Assembly (NCBI GenBank): GCA_964546145.1
Contig: CAZJIU010000025.1
Span: forward strand, 1 to 25,938
DNA: 25,938 nucleotides
Direction: 5' to 3'
Source: CAZAKO01 sp964546145
Lineage (GTDB): Bacteria > Fidelibacterota > UBA2242
The position numbers were made by a program, and so were the translations under genes. Shown piece after piece: positions 15,556 to 24,286 of this stretch; position 1 is the first letter of the stretch; every line of letters begins with the position of its first letter. A model generated the notes under the pieces. The model was not told the origin of the DNA, ran no database searches, and saw nothing but the letters and a program-made list of their open reading frames with translations.

Positions 15556-15562
15556 CCTCCTT
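15556..15562 (-). promoter_or_regulatory. Ribosome-binding site fixing the GTG start of the HU gene
   Basis: AAGGAGG on the minus strand lies seven bases before GTG (15548-15546). It is one of the strongest Shine-Dalgarno sequences in the window and shows that this organism uses such signals. Confidence 0.8.
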
Positions 15563-15710
15563 ATTTTCATAGACAATTTAAAGAGGGATTATGAATTAAA
15601 ATAGAGATTATCTCCTTTTTATTTAAAACAGTAACAATAACTTGCTACCCTTTTGTCTAAGAACACATAAATTTACGTTTGTCGGCAGTTATTCACAATT
15701 CCTTTTTGAT

Positions 15711-17501
15711 TTAACTTCCCTGGGACTTATAAATAACGAGCTTCTGACCAGGATAGATAAACCTTGCACCATACAGATTATTCCAGGCCCGGATTTTACT
15801 TAAACCGACCTTGTACGCTTCGGCAATCTCACTAAGTGTTTCCCCTTTTTTGACCACATGTACAATCTTGGCACCCTTGGCAGATTGGACATTGGTAAAA
15901 CTTGCTGGATTCTTTTTAGTCATAACCCGTAACTTCTGACCGGCATAGATATATCTTTTCCCGTAGAGATTATTTAGTGAACGGAGTTTACTAACACTGG
16001 TTCCATACATTTGTGCAATTTGAGTGAGGGTTTCACCTTTCCTTACTCGATGAAGGACAATATCATGATCAGAGCTCAAAACCGCACTGGCATAATAATC
16101 ATTGACCGGTATGTTCAAAACTTGACCAATCCGCAGCTGGTTGATATTGGTAATATTATTGGCAGTCACCAGAGCGGAGACACTGATTCGATACTTTTGG
16201 GCTATGTAGGATATAGTTTGTCCTCTTCTCACCGTGTGAGTTATCAATTCCGGTTTTTTCTCGGCTTCGGGCAAATCAGCCAATTTCTGCTGTAAATCGG
16301 CTCCTTTTCCCATGGGAACCCGCAGGGTATAATTACTCATATCCGGTGGAGTGATCCACCGCCGTAATTCGGGATTATACTGTTTCAATACATTTGAAGA
16401 TATTCCACAAACCCGGGCAATATCTTCGAACTCATAGCTGCGGTCCACGATCACCTCATCCCACTGCCAGGTATCATGGGGCTTACTCTCGAATCCATAA
16501 TCTTCCGGATTTATAGCAATCGTGATAGCCGCCATTAAGGTTGGAACATAATTTCTGGTCTGGCGCGGTAATGAACGTAATTTCCAATAATCCCTTGTCC
16601 CCTCTCGCTGAATAGCCCGCCAGACCCGCAGTTCACCGGTATTATAGGCTGCCAGGGCTAAAAACCAGTCATTAAATTCATCATACAATTTCCTCAAATA
16701 GCGGGCCGCAGCTTCGGTAGACTTAATCGGGTCGCGGCGTTCATCAACCCACCAGTTCCGCTTTAGTCCATAGAGCGCCCCAGTGGAAGTAATAAATTGC
16801 CAGGGTCCAGCAGCATGCGCATAGGAATAAGCAACTGGATTAAAGCCGCTTTCGATCAAAGCCAAATAGAACAGCTCTTCGGGAAGACCATACTTTTTTA
16901 AAATTTTCACCATGTGTTCCCGGTACAGTCCCGAGTTATCGAGCCATTCCTGAAAACGATCATGCTCCCTGTTAGAATAATATTCGATAATCCGATTAAT
17001 CTGGCGGGATTTGACCAGCGGCAGATGACCCGGACGGTCATCAACAATTACAAGGGTATCATGCGCCAAAGCAACCGTATCAAATACCGATTCGCTGAAT
17101 TCATCCTGCATAAATTCAACTCGATAAATTCCTGAATCGCCATTCAAATAAGCAAAATCGTTTTGAAAATCAAAGGTTATTTTTTTATAAAAACGATCGA
17201 AATCATCTTGCTGTAATAAGGTCAGAGTATCCAGATCACTAATTCCCGCTATTACTTCAAAGCAGCGGTCAAAACAGTACTTCGCCTCAGATGTATCGCC
17301 AAAATAAGCGGCAATCAGCGCATCTATATAAAAGATCTTCGCTTCCGAAAACATCAAATCAAACAGTTCCGGACTCCCGCTATCGTTTTCGGAAGTTACC
17401 GAATCCGGGCTATTCTTGGTGCTTTGATCAATTGAATAAGCAGCATTACAAAAAGTCAGGGCAACCAATAATAAGCCGACAATTTTTTTTACCTTATTCA
17501 T
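15711..17501 (-). CDS. mltD: Membrane-bound lytic murein transglycosylase D-like protein with three LysM domains
   Basis: 596 residues. There is an export signal (1-23) and an uncharacterised helical region (~45-190). The SLT/MltD catalytic domain (~195-335) has catalytic E217 in ALIESGFNP, then AAGPWQFITSTGALYGL, and AAYNTGELRVWRAI. Three LysM peptidoglycan-binding domains sit at ~421-465, 483-526 and 547-590. LysM 2 and 3 are near copies (NNLYGKRYIYAGQKL versus NNLYGARFIYPGQKL), suggesting recent duplication. The enzyme cleaves the MurNAc-GlcNAc bond, forming 1,6-anhydro ends, in the periplasm. No lipobox is clear, so it may be soluble or anchored by its signal. The ATG has AAGGA six bases upstream. 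It lies 60 bp after rfaE2, in an envelope gene group. Confidence 0.93.
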   Translation of the reverse strand: MNKVKKIVGLLLVALTFCNAAYSIDQSTKNSPDSVTSENDSGSPELFDLMFSEAKIFYIDALIAAYFGDTSEAKYCFDRCFEVIAGISDLDTLTLLQQDDFDRFYKKITFDFQNDFAYLNGDSGIYRVEFMQDEFSESVFDTVALAHDTLVIVDDRPGHLPLVKSRQINRIIEYYSNREHDRFQEWLDNSGLYREHMVKILKKYGLPEELFYLALIESGFNPVAYSYAHAAGPWQFITSTGALYGLKRNWWVDERRDPIKSTEAAARYLRKLYDEFNDWFLALAAYNTGELRVWRAIQREGTRDYWKLRSLPRQTRNYVPTLMAAITIAINPEDYGFESKPHDTWQWDEVIVDRSYEFEDIARVCGISSNVLKQYNPELRRWITPPDMSNYTLRVPMGKGADLQQKLADLPEAEKKPELITHTVRRGQTISYIAQKYRISVSALVTANNITNINQLRIGQVLNIPVNDYYASAVLSSDHDIVLHRVRKGETLTQIAQMYGTSVSKLRSLNNLYGKRYIYAGQKLRVMTKKNPASFTNVQSAKGAKIVHVVKKGETLSEIAEAYKVGLSKIRAWNNLYGARFIYPGQKLVIYKSQGS

Positions 17502-17561
17502 TAAAATCCTTATAATCTCGCATTTTTACAGGCGCAAACTTAGGCTATCGAGGATTTATAA

Positions 17562-18044
17562 TCAAGTGGTTTGTTCCCGGTCAGAACGTATCGTTGTAAT
17601 GATTTGGCTGCTGGATTTACCCCTAACAAGGGGTACTGTTTTAACCTCCTGTACCACATCTCTACCAACAATCTCCCGATAAGCATAATCGCTCCCTTTA
17701 ACCAGAATGTGAGGTCTTATCTGGGATAACAATTCGTGAGGTGTATCCTCATCGAAAATCACCACATAATCAACCATTGCGAGAGCGGCAAGTAAGCGGG
17801 CTCGATCTCTTTGAGGTAAGATTGGACGCATTGCACCTTTCAATTTTCTAACCGATCGGTCGGAATTCAAGCCGACAATTAAAATATCCCCAAAAGATTT
17901 TGCCTTTTCCAGCAGCTGCAGATGGCCAACATGCAGAATATCAAAGCAACCATTAGTAAAAACAACCATCCGACGGTCTTTTGTTGCAGTTTCAATGATT
18001 TCTTGCGCTTGGGGAATGGAGATAATTTTTTTATCTATGAGCAT
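17562..18044 (-). CDS. rfaE2: D-glycero-beta-D-manno-heptose 1-phosphate adenylyltransferase (stand-alone)
   Basis: 160 residues forming one nucleotidyltransferase domain. The HxGH site is in FTNGCFDILHVGH (29-41). Further conserved stretches are GLNSDRSVRKLKG, RPILPQRDRARLLAAL, and VKGSDY near residue 115. It transfers AMP from ATP to heptose 1-phosphate in ADP-heptose synthesis for lipopolysaccharide. In many bacteria it is fused to the RfaE1 kinase as HldE; here it is alone, and no kinase partner is in the window. The start ATG overlaps the last 14 bases of the DUF2851 gene, so translation of the two is probably coupled. The related FAD/CCT nucleotidyltransferases are less likely given the NGCFDILHxGH and SDRS motifs. 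Confidence 0.92.
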   Translation of the reverse strand: MLIDKKIISIPQAQEIIETATKDRRMVVFTNGCFDILHVGHLQLLEKAKSFGDILIVGLNSDRSVRKLKGAMRPILPQRDRARLLAALAMVDYVVIFDEDTPHELLSQIRPHILVKGSDYAYREIVGRDVVQEVKTVPLVRGKSSSQIITTIRSDREQTT

Positions 18045-19386
18045 AATTCTCTAACGGGCATAACTTACATAAATTTAATTCACAAAACCTACGATTAAAC
18101 TCAATTGCACCTTGAATCAGGTAATTTTTACTCAATGTGTTTGGCAACAAATGCAGTGATTGATTCCATTTCAAAATCTTTGCCGGAATTTCACCACATG
18201 GAATTTCGCGCGCAAAAATAGTCGCTTTTTGATGCAATTTCTTATCCTGACGAATTGCAGCAACTGCCGCAGCAAAAGGCAATAAAAGATTACTCACCAG
18301 ATCCATCAATCGTCGCGAACCCAGCAACACCCTGACTTTCGGCCGAATAAACAGGGGGTGATTACGCCAGATACCGACCGGTTGTTGAAAATAGCTTTTT
18401 GCCCAGGCTATAAATTCACGGCAGGATTGCTGAGTGATAACCTGATTAATCCACGATTGGGCTGGATCATTCGGATAAAAGGCTGTTAGAATCTGAGCTA
18501 ATGCCGCGATCCGACGAGTCGGATGGTTTACCGGTCTAATTCCGGCGAAATGCCAGCTATGAGGATAATTACCAACAGGTATCCGATCTCGGAGCAATTG
18601 CCAGCGGTCAACCAGACCATCAAAATAATCCCCACACGACAGCAGATATTTTTGATTGGGTTGCTCTAAAAATCCTGTTACTCCAAACAAGATACTCTCG
18701 AGGGTAATAATCCGCTCTGACTCAGACACAGTTTCCAGCAGCGAATATAGCAAGGGAAGCGGTAGACAATCAGCTAACTGCCGAAAAGAATTACGATTCT
18801 GGCTATAACCTAAGACATCCAGAATCATCCGATAAAAATAGACTGCTGGAGCCCACTTGGTCAAATCAGTTTGAATTGCTTGGGCTTTGCGCCGAAAACG
18901 CAGATCGGCATATTTTCCCAATACCTCAACCAATCCTTCAACTTCGACACCCTTCCACATTTCACAATGCTTCTGCTCTTGAATCTCGCTCTCCGAAATG
19001 ACTTTCAGCATAAGTACAGGCACTGGACGATTGTTCTGAGTATAAATTGGCCGATCTTTACCGCTATTCAGAACGACATGCAGGATAACATTGTTATATC
19101 TCGGGTCTTGTTCATGCTGGTGACGATACCAATCTTCATTATCGGTGTGAATCTCGACATCCCCTTTGACAATCGAGCCATTCAGCAATAATTGAGCATT
19201 GACAAAATCCGGTCCCTCTGATTCATTGCGTTGGCCGGGATCAATAATACTAAGCGGCTGCCCGTCGCAAGTAAATAAATTTTTCAATATGAAACGCTGA
19301 AAAAGCCACGCCTGGTAGAGGTTGCGTTCCAGTCGGTAATATACCGTTTGACTTTCCGAAATGTTATGGATAAAGCAGTTGATCAA
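18031..19386 (-). CDS. DUF2851-family protein of unknown function
   Basis: 451 residues. I recognise the DUF2851 core: QRNESEGPDFVNAQL (52-66), KGDVEIHTDNEDWYRHQHEQD (74-94) and NNVILHVV (98-105). The rest is helical and tryptophan-rich. The C-terminus ends with three cysteines spaced C435-x4-C440-x2-C443, followed by proline, resembling an iron-sulphur or zinc site. The function is not known. The GPDF and GDVEIH arrangement recalls metal-dependent nuclease cores of the PD-(D/E)XK type, but that is only my reading. The start is TTG, overlapping the plsC stop as TTGA. The end overlaps rfaE2 by 14 bases, so it is embedded in the envelope operon. Start assignment is less certain because no strong ribosome-binding site precedes it. 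Confidence 0.85.
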   Translation of the reverse strand: MINCFIHNISESQTVYYRLERNLYQAWLFQRFILKNLFTCDGQPLSIIDPGQRNESEGPDFVNAQLLLNGSIVKGDVEIHTDNEDWYRHQHEQDPRYNNVILHVVLNSGKDRPIYTQNNRPVPVLMLKVISESEIQEQKHCEMWKGVEVEGLVEVLGKYADLRFRRKAQAIQTDLTKWAPAVYFYRMILDVLGYSQNRNSFRQLADCLPLPLLYSLLETVSESERIITLESILFGVTGFLEQPNQKYLLSCGDYFDGLVDRWQLLRDRIPVGNYPHSWHFAGIRPVNHPTRRIAALAQILTAFYPNDPAQSWINQVITQQSCREFIAWAKSYFQQPVGIWRNHPLFIRPKVRVLLGSRRLMDLVSNLLLPFAAAVAAIRQDKKLHQKATIFAREIPCGEIPAKILKWNQSLHLLPNTLSKNYLIQGAIEFNRRFCELNLCKLCPLENYAHR

Positions 19387-20090
19387 ACTATTACAGCTCT
19401 ACTTTGTTCGTACTTTTCCTTGCAATTGACAATAATATTACGGACATGATTTATACATTCATCAATATTATTAAAATCACTTATATATACCGGCTGATCA
19501 ATTGCCACTTGAACTATCCCGGGGATAAGTTTAAAAGATTTCTTAGGTACGCAAAACCGGGTGCCCATGAGGGTAACCGGAATTAACGGCAGATTTTGCT
19601 GCTCCGCTAAACGAAATCCCCCTTTTTTAAAAGGCTTGATTTTCCCATCATAGCTGCGGGTACCCTCCGGACTGACAATCACAAATTGTTTACGCTTGAT
19701 AATGGAACTGGAGACTTTATTGATAGATTCAACAGCCCTCCTGGTATCCTGGCGATCAATCGGAATATGATGACATAAACTCAAGCACCAACCAAAAACT
19801 GGTATTCTGAAGAGCTCCTGTTTTGCCATAAAGCGCACCGGCACATTTAAAGCGACAACCGCAATAGGAATATCCAAAGCACTTTCGTGATTCATAATCA
19901 TCACACCCGGTCCTTGAGCAGGAATATGCTTGCGGCCGGTAATATCTAACTTAATCCCGGCAACTTTCAGGAGAATCCACGACCAACTGATCATGATAAC
20001 ATTATGAAGCGGCAGAATGAGGAGATTGATTATTCCCAGAATTACGGTCATAACAAAAACAACGATGAGGGTTATTATATTTCGAATCAT
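19383..20090 (-). CDS. plsC: 1-acyl-sn-glycerol-3-phosphate acyltransferase
   Basis: 235 residues. An N-terminal hydrophobic anchor (~3-40) is followed by the acyltransferase motifs: NHESALD (67-73) with the catalytic histidine and aspartate, the FRIPVFGWCL block (94-103), PEGTRSYDG (141-149), and PLIPVTLMG (168-176). It converts lysophosphatidate to phosphatidate at the inner membrane, the second acylation in phospholipid synthesis. The ATG is preceded by CAGGGA at close spacing. The gene begins 37 bp after serS and overlaps the DUF2851 start by four bases. Other lyso-lipid acyltransferases share these motifs, so the exact acceptor is inferred. Confidence 0.93.
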   Translation of the reverse strand: MIRNIITLIVVFVMTVILGIINLLILPLHNVIMISWSWILLKVAGIKLDITGRKHIPAQGPGVMIMNHESALDIPIAVVALNVPVRFMAKQELFRIPVFGWCLSLCHHIPIDRQDTRRAVESINKVSSSIIKRKQFVIVSPEGTRSYDGKIKPFKKGGFRLAEQQNLPLIPVTLMGTRFCVPKKSFKLIPGIVQVAIDQPVYISDFNNIDECINHVRNIIVNCKEKYEQSRAVIV

Positions 20091-20127
20091 TTTTCCCTGT
20101 AATTGTTTTCTAATTTTCTTTCACTGC

Positions 20128-21405
20128 TTAGTATTGGGTTTTGATGATTTCGAAGCCTGTATAAGGCTGCAGAATTTCCGGAATAATAATCGTCCCTTCG
20201 TCACTTTGGTAAGTTTCGAGAAAGGCGATCATCAATCGCGGAGTGGCAACTCCCGAACCATTTAAAGTATGGACATAAGCTACTTTTCCATCTGCAGTGC
20301 GGCGGTATCGGATGTTCGCCCTCCGAGCCTGGAAATCCTCAAAATTAGAGATACTGGAAACCTCGAAATATTTTCCCGAAGCTGGCGCCCAGACTTCGAT
20401 GTCATAACATTTCGCCGCCGCAAAACCCAGATCACCGGAGCAGAGCGAAACAACCCGATAAGGCAGATTCAGTGCCTGAAGAATTGCTTCGGCATCGGTT
20501 AACAGCTCCTCCAGCGCATGGTAGGAAGTTTCCGGCTTTGTGAATCGAACAAGCTCAACCTTATTGAATTGATGGACACGTGAGAGCCCACGGGTATCTT
20601 TGCCATAAGAACCGGCTTCGCGCCGAAAACATGCCGAATAGGCGGCATACTTTAGTGGTAGCTGATTTTCATTTAAAATTTCATCCCGATAGATATTCGT
20701 CACCGGCACTTCGGCAGTTGGAATTAACAGCAGATCATCGGTAGCATCAAGATACATATCGGCTTCCAATTTAGGCAGCTGTCCGGTTCCAAGTGCCGAA
20801 TCCCGATTAACTAAGAAAGGTGGAAAAATTTCGGTATACCCATGCCTGGCAACATGATAATCGAGCATAAAATTGAAGAATGCCCGCTCCAACCGCGCGC
20901 CAGCCCCCTTATATAAAGGAAAGCCGCTGCCGGCAATTTTTGCCCCGCGAGTAAAATCCAGAATACCAAGAGCCTCACCCAGATCAAGGTGATCTTTGAG
21001 TGAATAGTCGTAGACCTGTTTCTTGCCCCACTCTTTGATAAGGACGTTATCTTCCGGAGTATGACCGACTTTCACAGTTTCATGGGGAATATTAGGTAGA
21101 GTGAGCATGATTGCCCGGATTTGCTCTTCAATGATCCGGATTTTATCATCCAGCATTTTGACTTCCTGGCCAAGGTGCTTCATTTCCTGAATCTTATCTT
21201 CGGCAGGCTGATGCGACCTTTTTAACTGTGCAATTTCATCGCTCACTCGATTACGGATGGCTTTTAGCTCATCACTTTTAGTGATATTATCCCGTCGTTC
21301 TTGGTCGAGTTCCAGTAATTGATCCAGGTTTTCGGCACCATTTTTCGCTGCTAATCCCTTTCTGAACTTCTCCGGATCCTGGCGTATCTGCTTAATATCT
21401 AACAT
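20128..21405 (-). CDS. serS: Serine--tRNA ligase
   Basis: 425 residues, full length. It charges tRNA-Ser (and tRNA-Sec) with serine. The N-terminal tRNA-binding domain has the long antiparallel coiled coil at about residues 30-105, following the standard start MLDIKQIRQDPEKFRKGL. Class II motif 2 is FRREAGSYGKDTRGLSRVHQ, and motif 3 is GVATPRLMIAFLE near the C-terminus. The serine-site segment TAEVPVTN is present. AGGTG lies nine bases before the ATG, and a well-formed sigma-70 promoter lies upstream, so serS can be transcribed independently of the phosphoglycosyl transferase fusion gene that ends 103 bp earlier. It probably leads the plsC-DUF2851-rfaE2-mltD run. Confidence 0.97.
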   Translation of the reverse strand: MLDIKQIRQDPEKFRKGLAAKNGAENLDQLLELDQERRDNITKSDELKAIRNRVSDEIAQLKRSHQPAEDKIQEMKHLGQEVKMLDDKIRIIEEQIRAIMLTLPNIPHETVKVGHTPEDNVLIKEWGKKQVYDYSLKDHLDLGEALGILDFTRGAKIAGSGFPLYKGAGARLERAFFNFMLDYHVARHGYTEIFPPFLVNRDSALGTGQLPKLEADMYLDATDDLLLIPTAEVPVTNIYRDEILNENQLPLKYAAYSACFRREAGSYGKDTRGLSRVHQFNKVELVRFTKPETSYHALEELLTDAEAILQALNLPYRVVSLCSGDLGFAAAKCYDIEVWAPASGKYFEVSSISNFEDFQARRANIRYRRTADGKVAYVHTLNGSGVATPRLMIAFLETYQSDEGTIIIPEILQPYTGFEIIKTQY

Positions 21406-21454
21406 GCTTCTTTCACCTATGCCTTAATATTACTTTTAATCCAATCCCGCATAG

Positions 21455-21483
21455 AGTATAAAATATAAAATATTTTTAATCAA
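21455..21483 (-). promoter_or_regulatory. Sigma-70 promoter upstream of serS
   Basis: On the minus strand TTGATT (21483-21478) and TATACT (21460-21455) lie exactly 17 bases apart. The -10 matches the consensus at five of six positions and the -35 at four of six. It leaves a leader of roughly 40-45 bases before the serS ATG. This is the best promoter I see in the window. The spacer is AT-rich. Confidence 0.65.
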
Positions 21484-21508
21484 GAGTAGATGAAATTGTC
21501 GAAAAGGA

Positions 21509-24058
21509 TTAGTTATAAGCTGCTTTGTGCTTTTTACGGATACCAATTAAAAGGGTTTGGACAATGATTTTTAAGTCAAGTAAAATGGACATATTTTCGA
21601 TATAATATAAATCATAACGCAATTTTTCCCGGACATCATCAATACTTTCATCATATTTGTACTTAATCTGCGCCCAACCGGTAATACCTGGTTTGACAAT
21701 CAAACGCCTGGAGTAAAATTGAATAGATTGTTCCAGTTCATTGACGAAATAGATTCTTTCAGGACGGGGACCGACGATACTCATCTCACCCATCAGAACA
21801 TTGAAAAATTGAGGGATTTCGTCAAGCCCCATTTTTCTCAAAAATTTTCCAAAACGGGTAATTCGTGGATCCTCTTTTACGGCCCATTTAGGACCAGTTT
21901 GTTCCTCGGCATTTTTGACCATTGAACGGAATTTAATTAGATCAAATTCCTGTTTATTCTTACCAACCCGTTTCTGTTTGTAGAAAATTGGTCCCGGTGA
22001 ATCAATAATAATCCCCAGGGCAAGGATTATCCAGATTGGTAAAAATGCAACCAGTACGATTAGCGAAATAAAGATGTCAATGATTCGTTTCAATAGCCAT
22101 TCCCAAGTTTTCATATTGGAACTAAAGAACCGGATCAGCGAAACTCCATAGATATGACTGGTCTTGAATCCGGACATCAGATTATAGAAATTGGGTAACA
22201 ATTTTATGGAAACATTGTATTGACTGAAAAGCGCGATCATATTCATTACTATGTCGCTATCAGAATTATCCAGGGCGATAATTACCTCTTTAATTTTTTC
22301 CCGTTTGACAATCCCCGGAATGTCATCAAAGCCGCCAATAATTGGAATTCCCTGAACTTGCTTGCCAATGTTGCCGTTTGCCCGATCTTCAATAAACCCA
22401 ATAATCTTAAATTTCAGGATAGGCACGCTTTTGATCTTCCGGACAACATCAATCGCACTGCGGGAAGCACCAATTACCAGCGTCGGACGCTTCTTGAAAC
22501 CCAGCAAATCATTATTTTTCAGAAATCCAATCAGCAACAGGCGACCGGTGCTCAGACCGGTTACTAACAGAATACCATACACAATCAGCACCCGACGGGC
22601 AATAATGATTGGAAAATGGAACTCAAAAGTGAGGAAGAAGATAAAAAGGGTGCCCAAAAAGATAACTTTAATCACAGTAAAAATTTCATCAATCCGCGAA
22701 GTATCCCATTCTAATCTATAAAGGTCATTAGCACCCAGCAAAATAATCCAATAAATAACTGACCAGCTCACCCAGAGGATCAATTCGGCGGTAGTGAAAT
22801 AATGCTGATAAGGCAGGAATGGGATAATCCGCCAGTTATACGTCAAAATGAAGGCGAGTATAATAAATATAACATCACTCAGAACAAACAGCACCGATTG
22901 AACAAATTCTGAAGTGTCAAAGGGGATGAATTTCGCCTCCTTTTTGCCATTGCCATTTAATATTCCACTGACTTTACCGTTGCCGTTGGAATTGCCATTG
23001 TCAACGACAATCAGATTCCGTTCGATTTCGACATAGCCCAATCGCCGGATCAGCATCGCTACTAAAATACTGCCAATGAACAGGACCGTGATAATTGCCT
23101 GGACATTAAGCCATAAAAACAGGTAGCCCATAATCCCGGATATGACACTAAAAAAATAGATAACCTTGACGGCATTTTTATGCGAGAAACCAATATTCAT
23201 CAGACGATGATGAATATGTTCTTTATCTGCTTTGAACGGATGCATCCGTTTACTGGCGCGACGGAAAAAAGAAATGAAAGTATCTAAAGCCGGAACCGCA
23301 AGGACAGTCAGAGGGATTATTAAGTTGAGACTATTAGTATCACCAATTCGACCGATTTCAAGCGAAATTACCGAGATTGAAAAACCCAAGAAAAGGGAAC
23401 CGGCATCACCCATAAAAATAGAAGCTGGGTAATAATTATAGCGCAAAAATCCCAGGCAAGCCAAAAACAGGATACCATTAATTAGTCCAACTAAAGTGCG
23501 ACCGTGGTATAAAGCAATCAAGGTGAAGATGCTGAATATGATCATAGCAACACCGGCAGCCAGACCATCTAGACCATCCAGCAGATTCATCGCATTGGTG
23601 ATAAATACAATCCATAACAGCGTAAATACAAAAGAAAAAACACCGAGATGAATATGACCGATTACAGGGAGATAGATTACATCAAAATTAAAACCACCAA
23701 TAACAACTAGCGCCGCCGCCGCAATTTGACAATAGAATTTGGTTGAAAAGGAGAATTTTTTTATATCATCATAAATGCCAACCAGGGTAATGAATAAACA
23801 GGCAATGCCGAGAATATAATAGTGGCTAGGAACTTTACCGGCAATAATTGGTACCAAAAAAACCGAGACTGAAGTACTAATGATTACCGCTAAAACAATG
23901 GCAACTCCACCCAGATAGGGAGTAAACTTTTGATGTACCTTGCGTTCATTAGGAATATCACCAATCCGATAGCGGATGGCAATCTTCATCGCTATCTTTG
24001 TCAATAATAGCGAGCAAGCCAATGTTAGAATAGCAATGATTAACAGTGCTACAATCAA
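21509..24058 (-). CDS. Fusion of a WecA/MraY-type GlcNAc-1-phosphate transferase and a WbaP-type polyprenyl glycosylphosphotransferase
   Basis: 849 residues. Residues ~1-345 form a polytopic phosphoglycosyl transferase (GT4/WecA/TagO type): YDDIKKFS with D97-D98, NLLDGLDGLAAG (158-169), MGDAGSLFLGF (216-226), and HIHHRL (281-286). Residues ~350-376 are an Asn/Gly-rich linker. Residues ~380-849 form a WbaP/WcaJ-type protein: four membrane spans, a nucleotide-binding-like domain (LVIGASRSAIDVVRK, ~527-640), then the monotopic catalytic domain (KRIIDIFIS, SPGPIFYKQKRVG, KFRSM) with the Asp-Glu dyad D746-E747 and GPRPE (763-767). Both enzyme types load a sugar-phosphate onto undecaprenyl phosphate to start a surface glycan. 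The start is TTG with an in-frame TAA directly upstream. The neighbouring glycosyltransferase and heparinase genes support a surface polysaccharide locus. Confidence 0.92.
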   Translation of the reverse strand: MIVALLIIAILTLACSLLLTKIAMKIAIRYRIGDIPNERKVHQKFTPYLGGVAIVLAVIISTSVSVFLVPIIAGKVPSHYYILGIACLFITLVGIYDDIKKFSFSTKFYCQIAAAALVVIGGFNFDVIYLPVIGHIHLGVFSFVFTLLWIVFITNAMNLLDGLDGLAAGVAMIIFSIFTLIALYHGRTLVGLINGILFLACLGFLRYNYYPASIFMGDAGSLFLGFSISVISLEIGRIGDTNSLNLIIPLTVLAVPALDTFISFFRRASKRMHPFKADKEHIHHRLMNIGFSHKNAVKVIYFFSVISGIMGYLFLWLNVQAIITVLFIGSILVAMLIRRLGYVEIERNLIVVDNGNSNGNGKVSGILNGNGKKEAKFIPFDTSEFVQSVLFVLSDVIFIILAFILTYNWRIIPFLPYQHYFTTAELILWVSWSVIYWIILLGANDLYRLEWDTSRIDEIFTVIKVIFLGTLFIFFLTFEFHFPIIIARRVLIVYGILLVTGLSTGRLLLIGFLKNNDLLGFKKRPTLVIGASRSAIDVVRKIKSVPILKFKIIGFIEDRANGNIGKQVQGIPIIGGFDDIPGIVKREKIKEVIIALDNSDSDIVMNMIALFSQYNVSIKLLPNFYNLMSGFKTSHIYGVSLIRFFSSNMKTWEWLLKRIIDIFISLIVLVAFLPIWIILALGIIIDSPGPIFYKQKRVGKNKQEFDLIKFRSMVKNAEEQTGPKWAVKEDPRITRFGKFLRKMGLDEIPQFFNVLMGEMSIVGPRPERIYFVNELEQSIQFYSRRLIVKPGITGWAQIKYKYDESIDDVREKLRYDLYYIENMSILLDLKIIVQTLLIGIRKKHKAAYN

Positions 24059-24219
24059 TTAAACGCCCTATTCCCCCGACAATATTTAAAAATCACTACC
24101 CCTTTTGCCATAGACAAGATTAAGAAGACAATGTGTGCTGATTGATTTAGATTTTTAAGAAGATGTGGTACGTATCAAGTATGTGTTTCTCAAGCCCTCG
24201 CAATTACGACCAATTAAAT

Positions 24220-24238
24220 CTAAAAAACATTTTTTTAG
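24220..24238. repeat. Perfect AT-rich palindrome in the gap before the fusion gene
   Basis: CTAAAAAA and TTTTTTAG form an 8-bp perfect stem around a three-base CAT loop. The palindrome lies 49-67 bp after the stop of the glycosyltransferase gene, in the 228-bp gap before the fusion gene. It could be a weak terminator or a protein-binding site. Nothing else recognisable is in that gap. Confidence 0.4.
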
Positions 24239-24286
24239 GATGCAAGGGTTCTTTGGAAATTTAAACTAGATTGATTATAATTTATA

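Noticed and set aside
15549..15710. Possible HU promoter with TTGTTA and GATAAT
   Set aside because: The two boxes are 19 bases apart in very AT-rich DNA; too weak to list as a feature.
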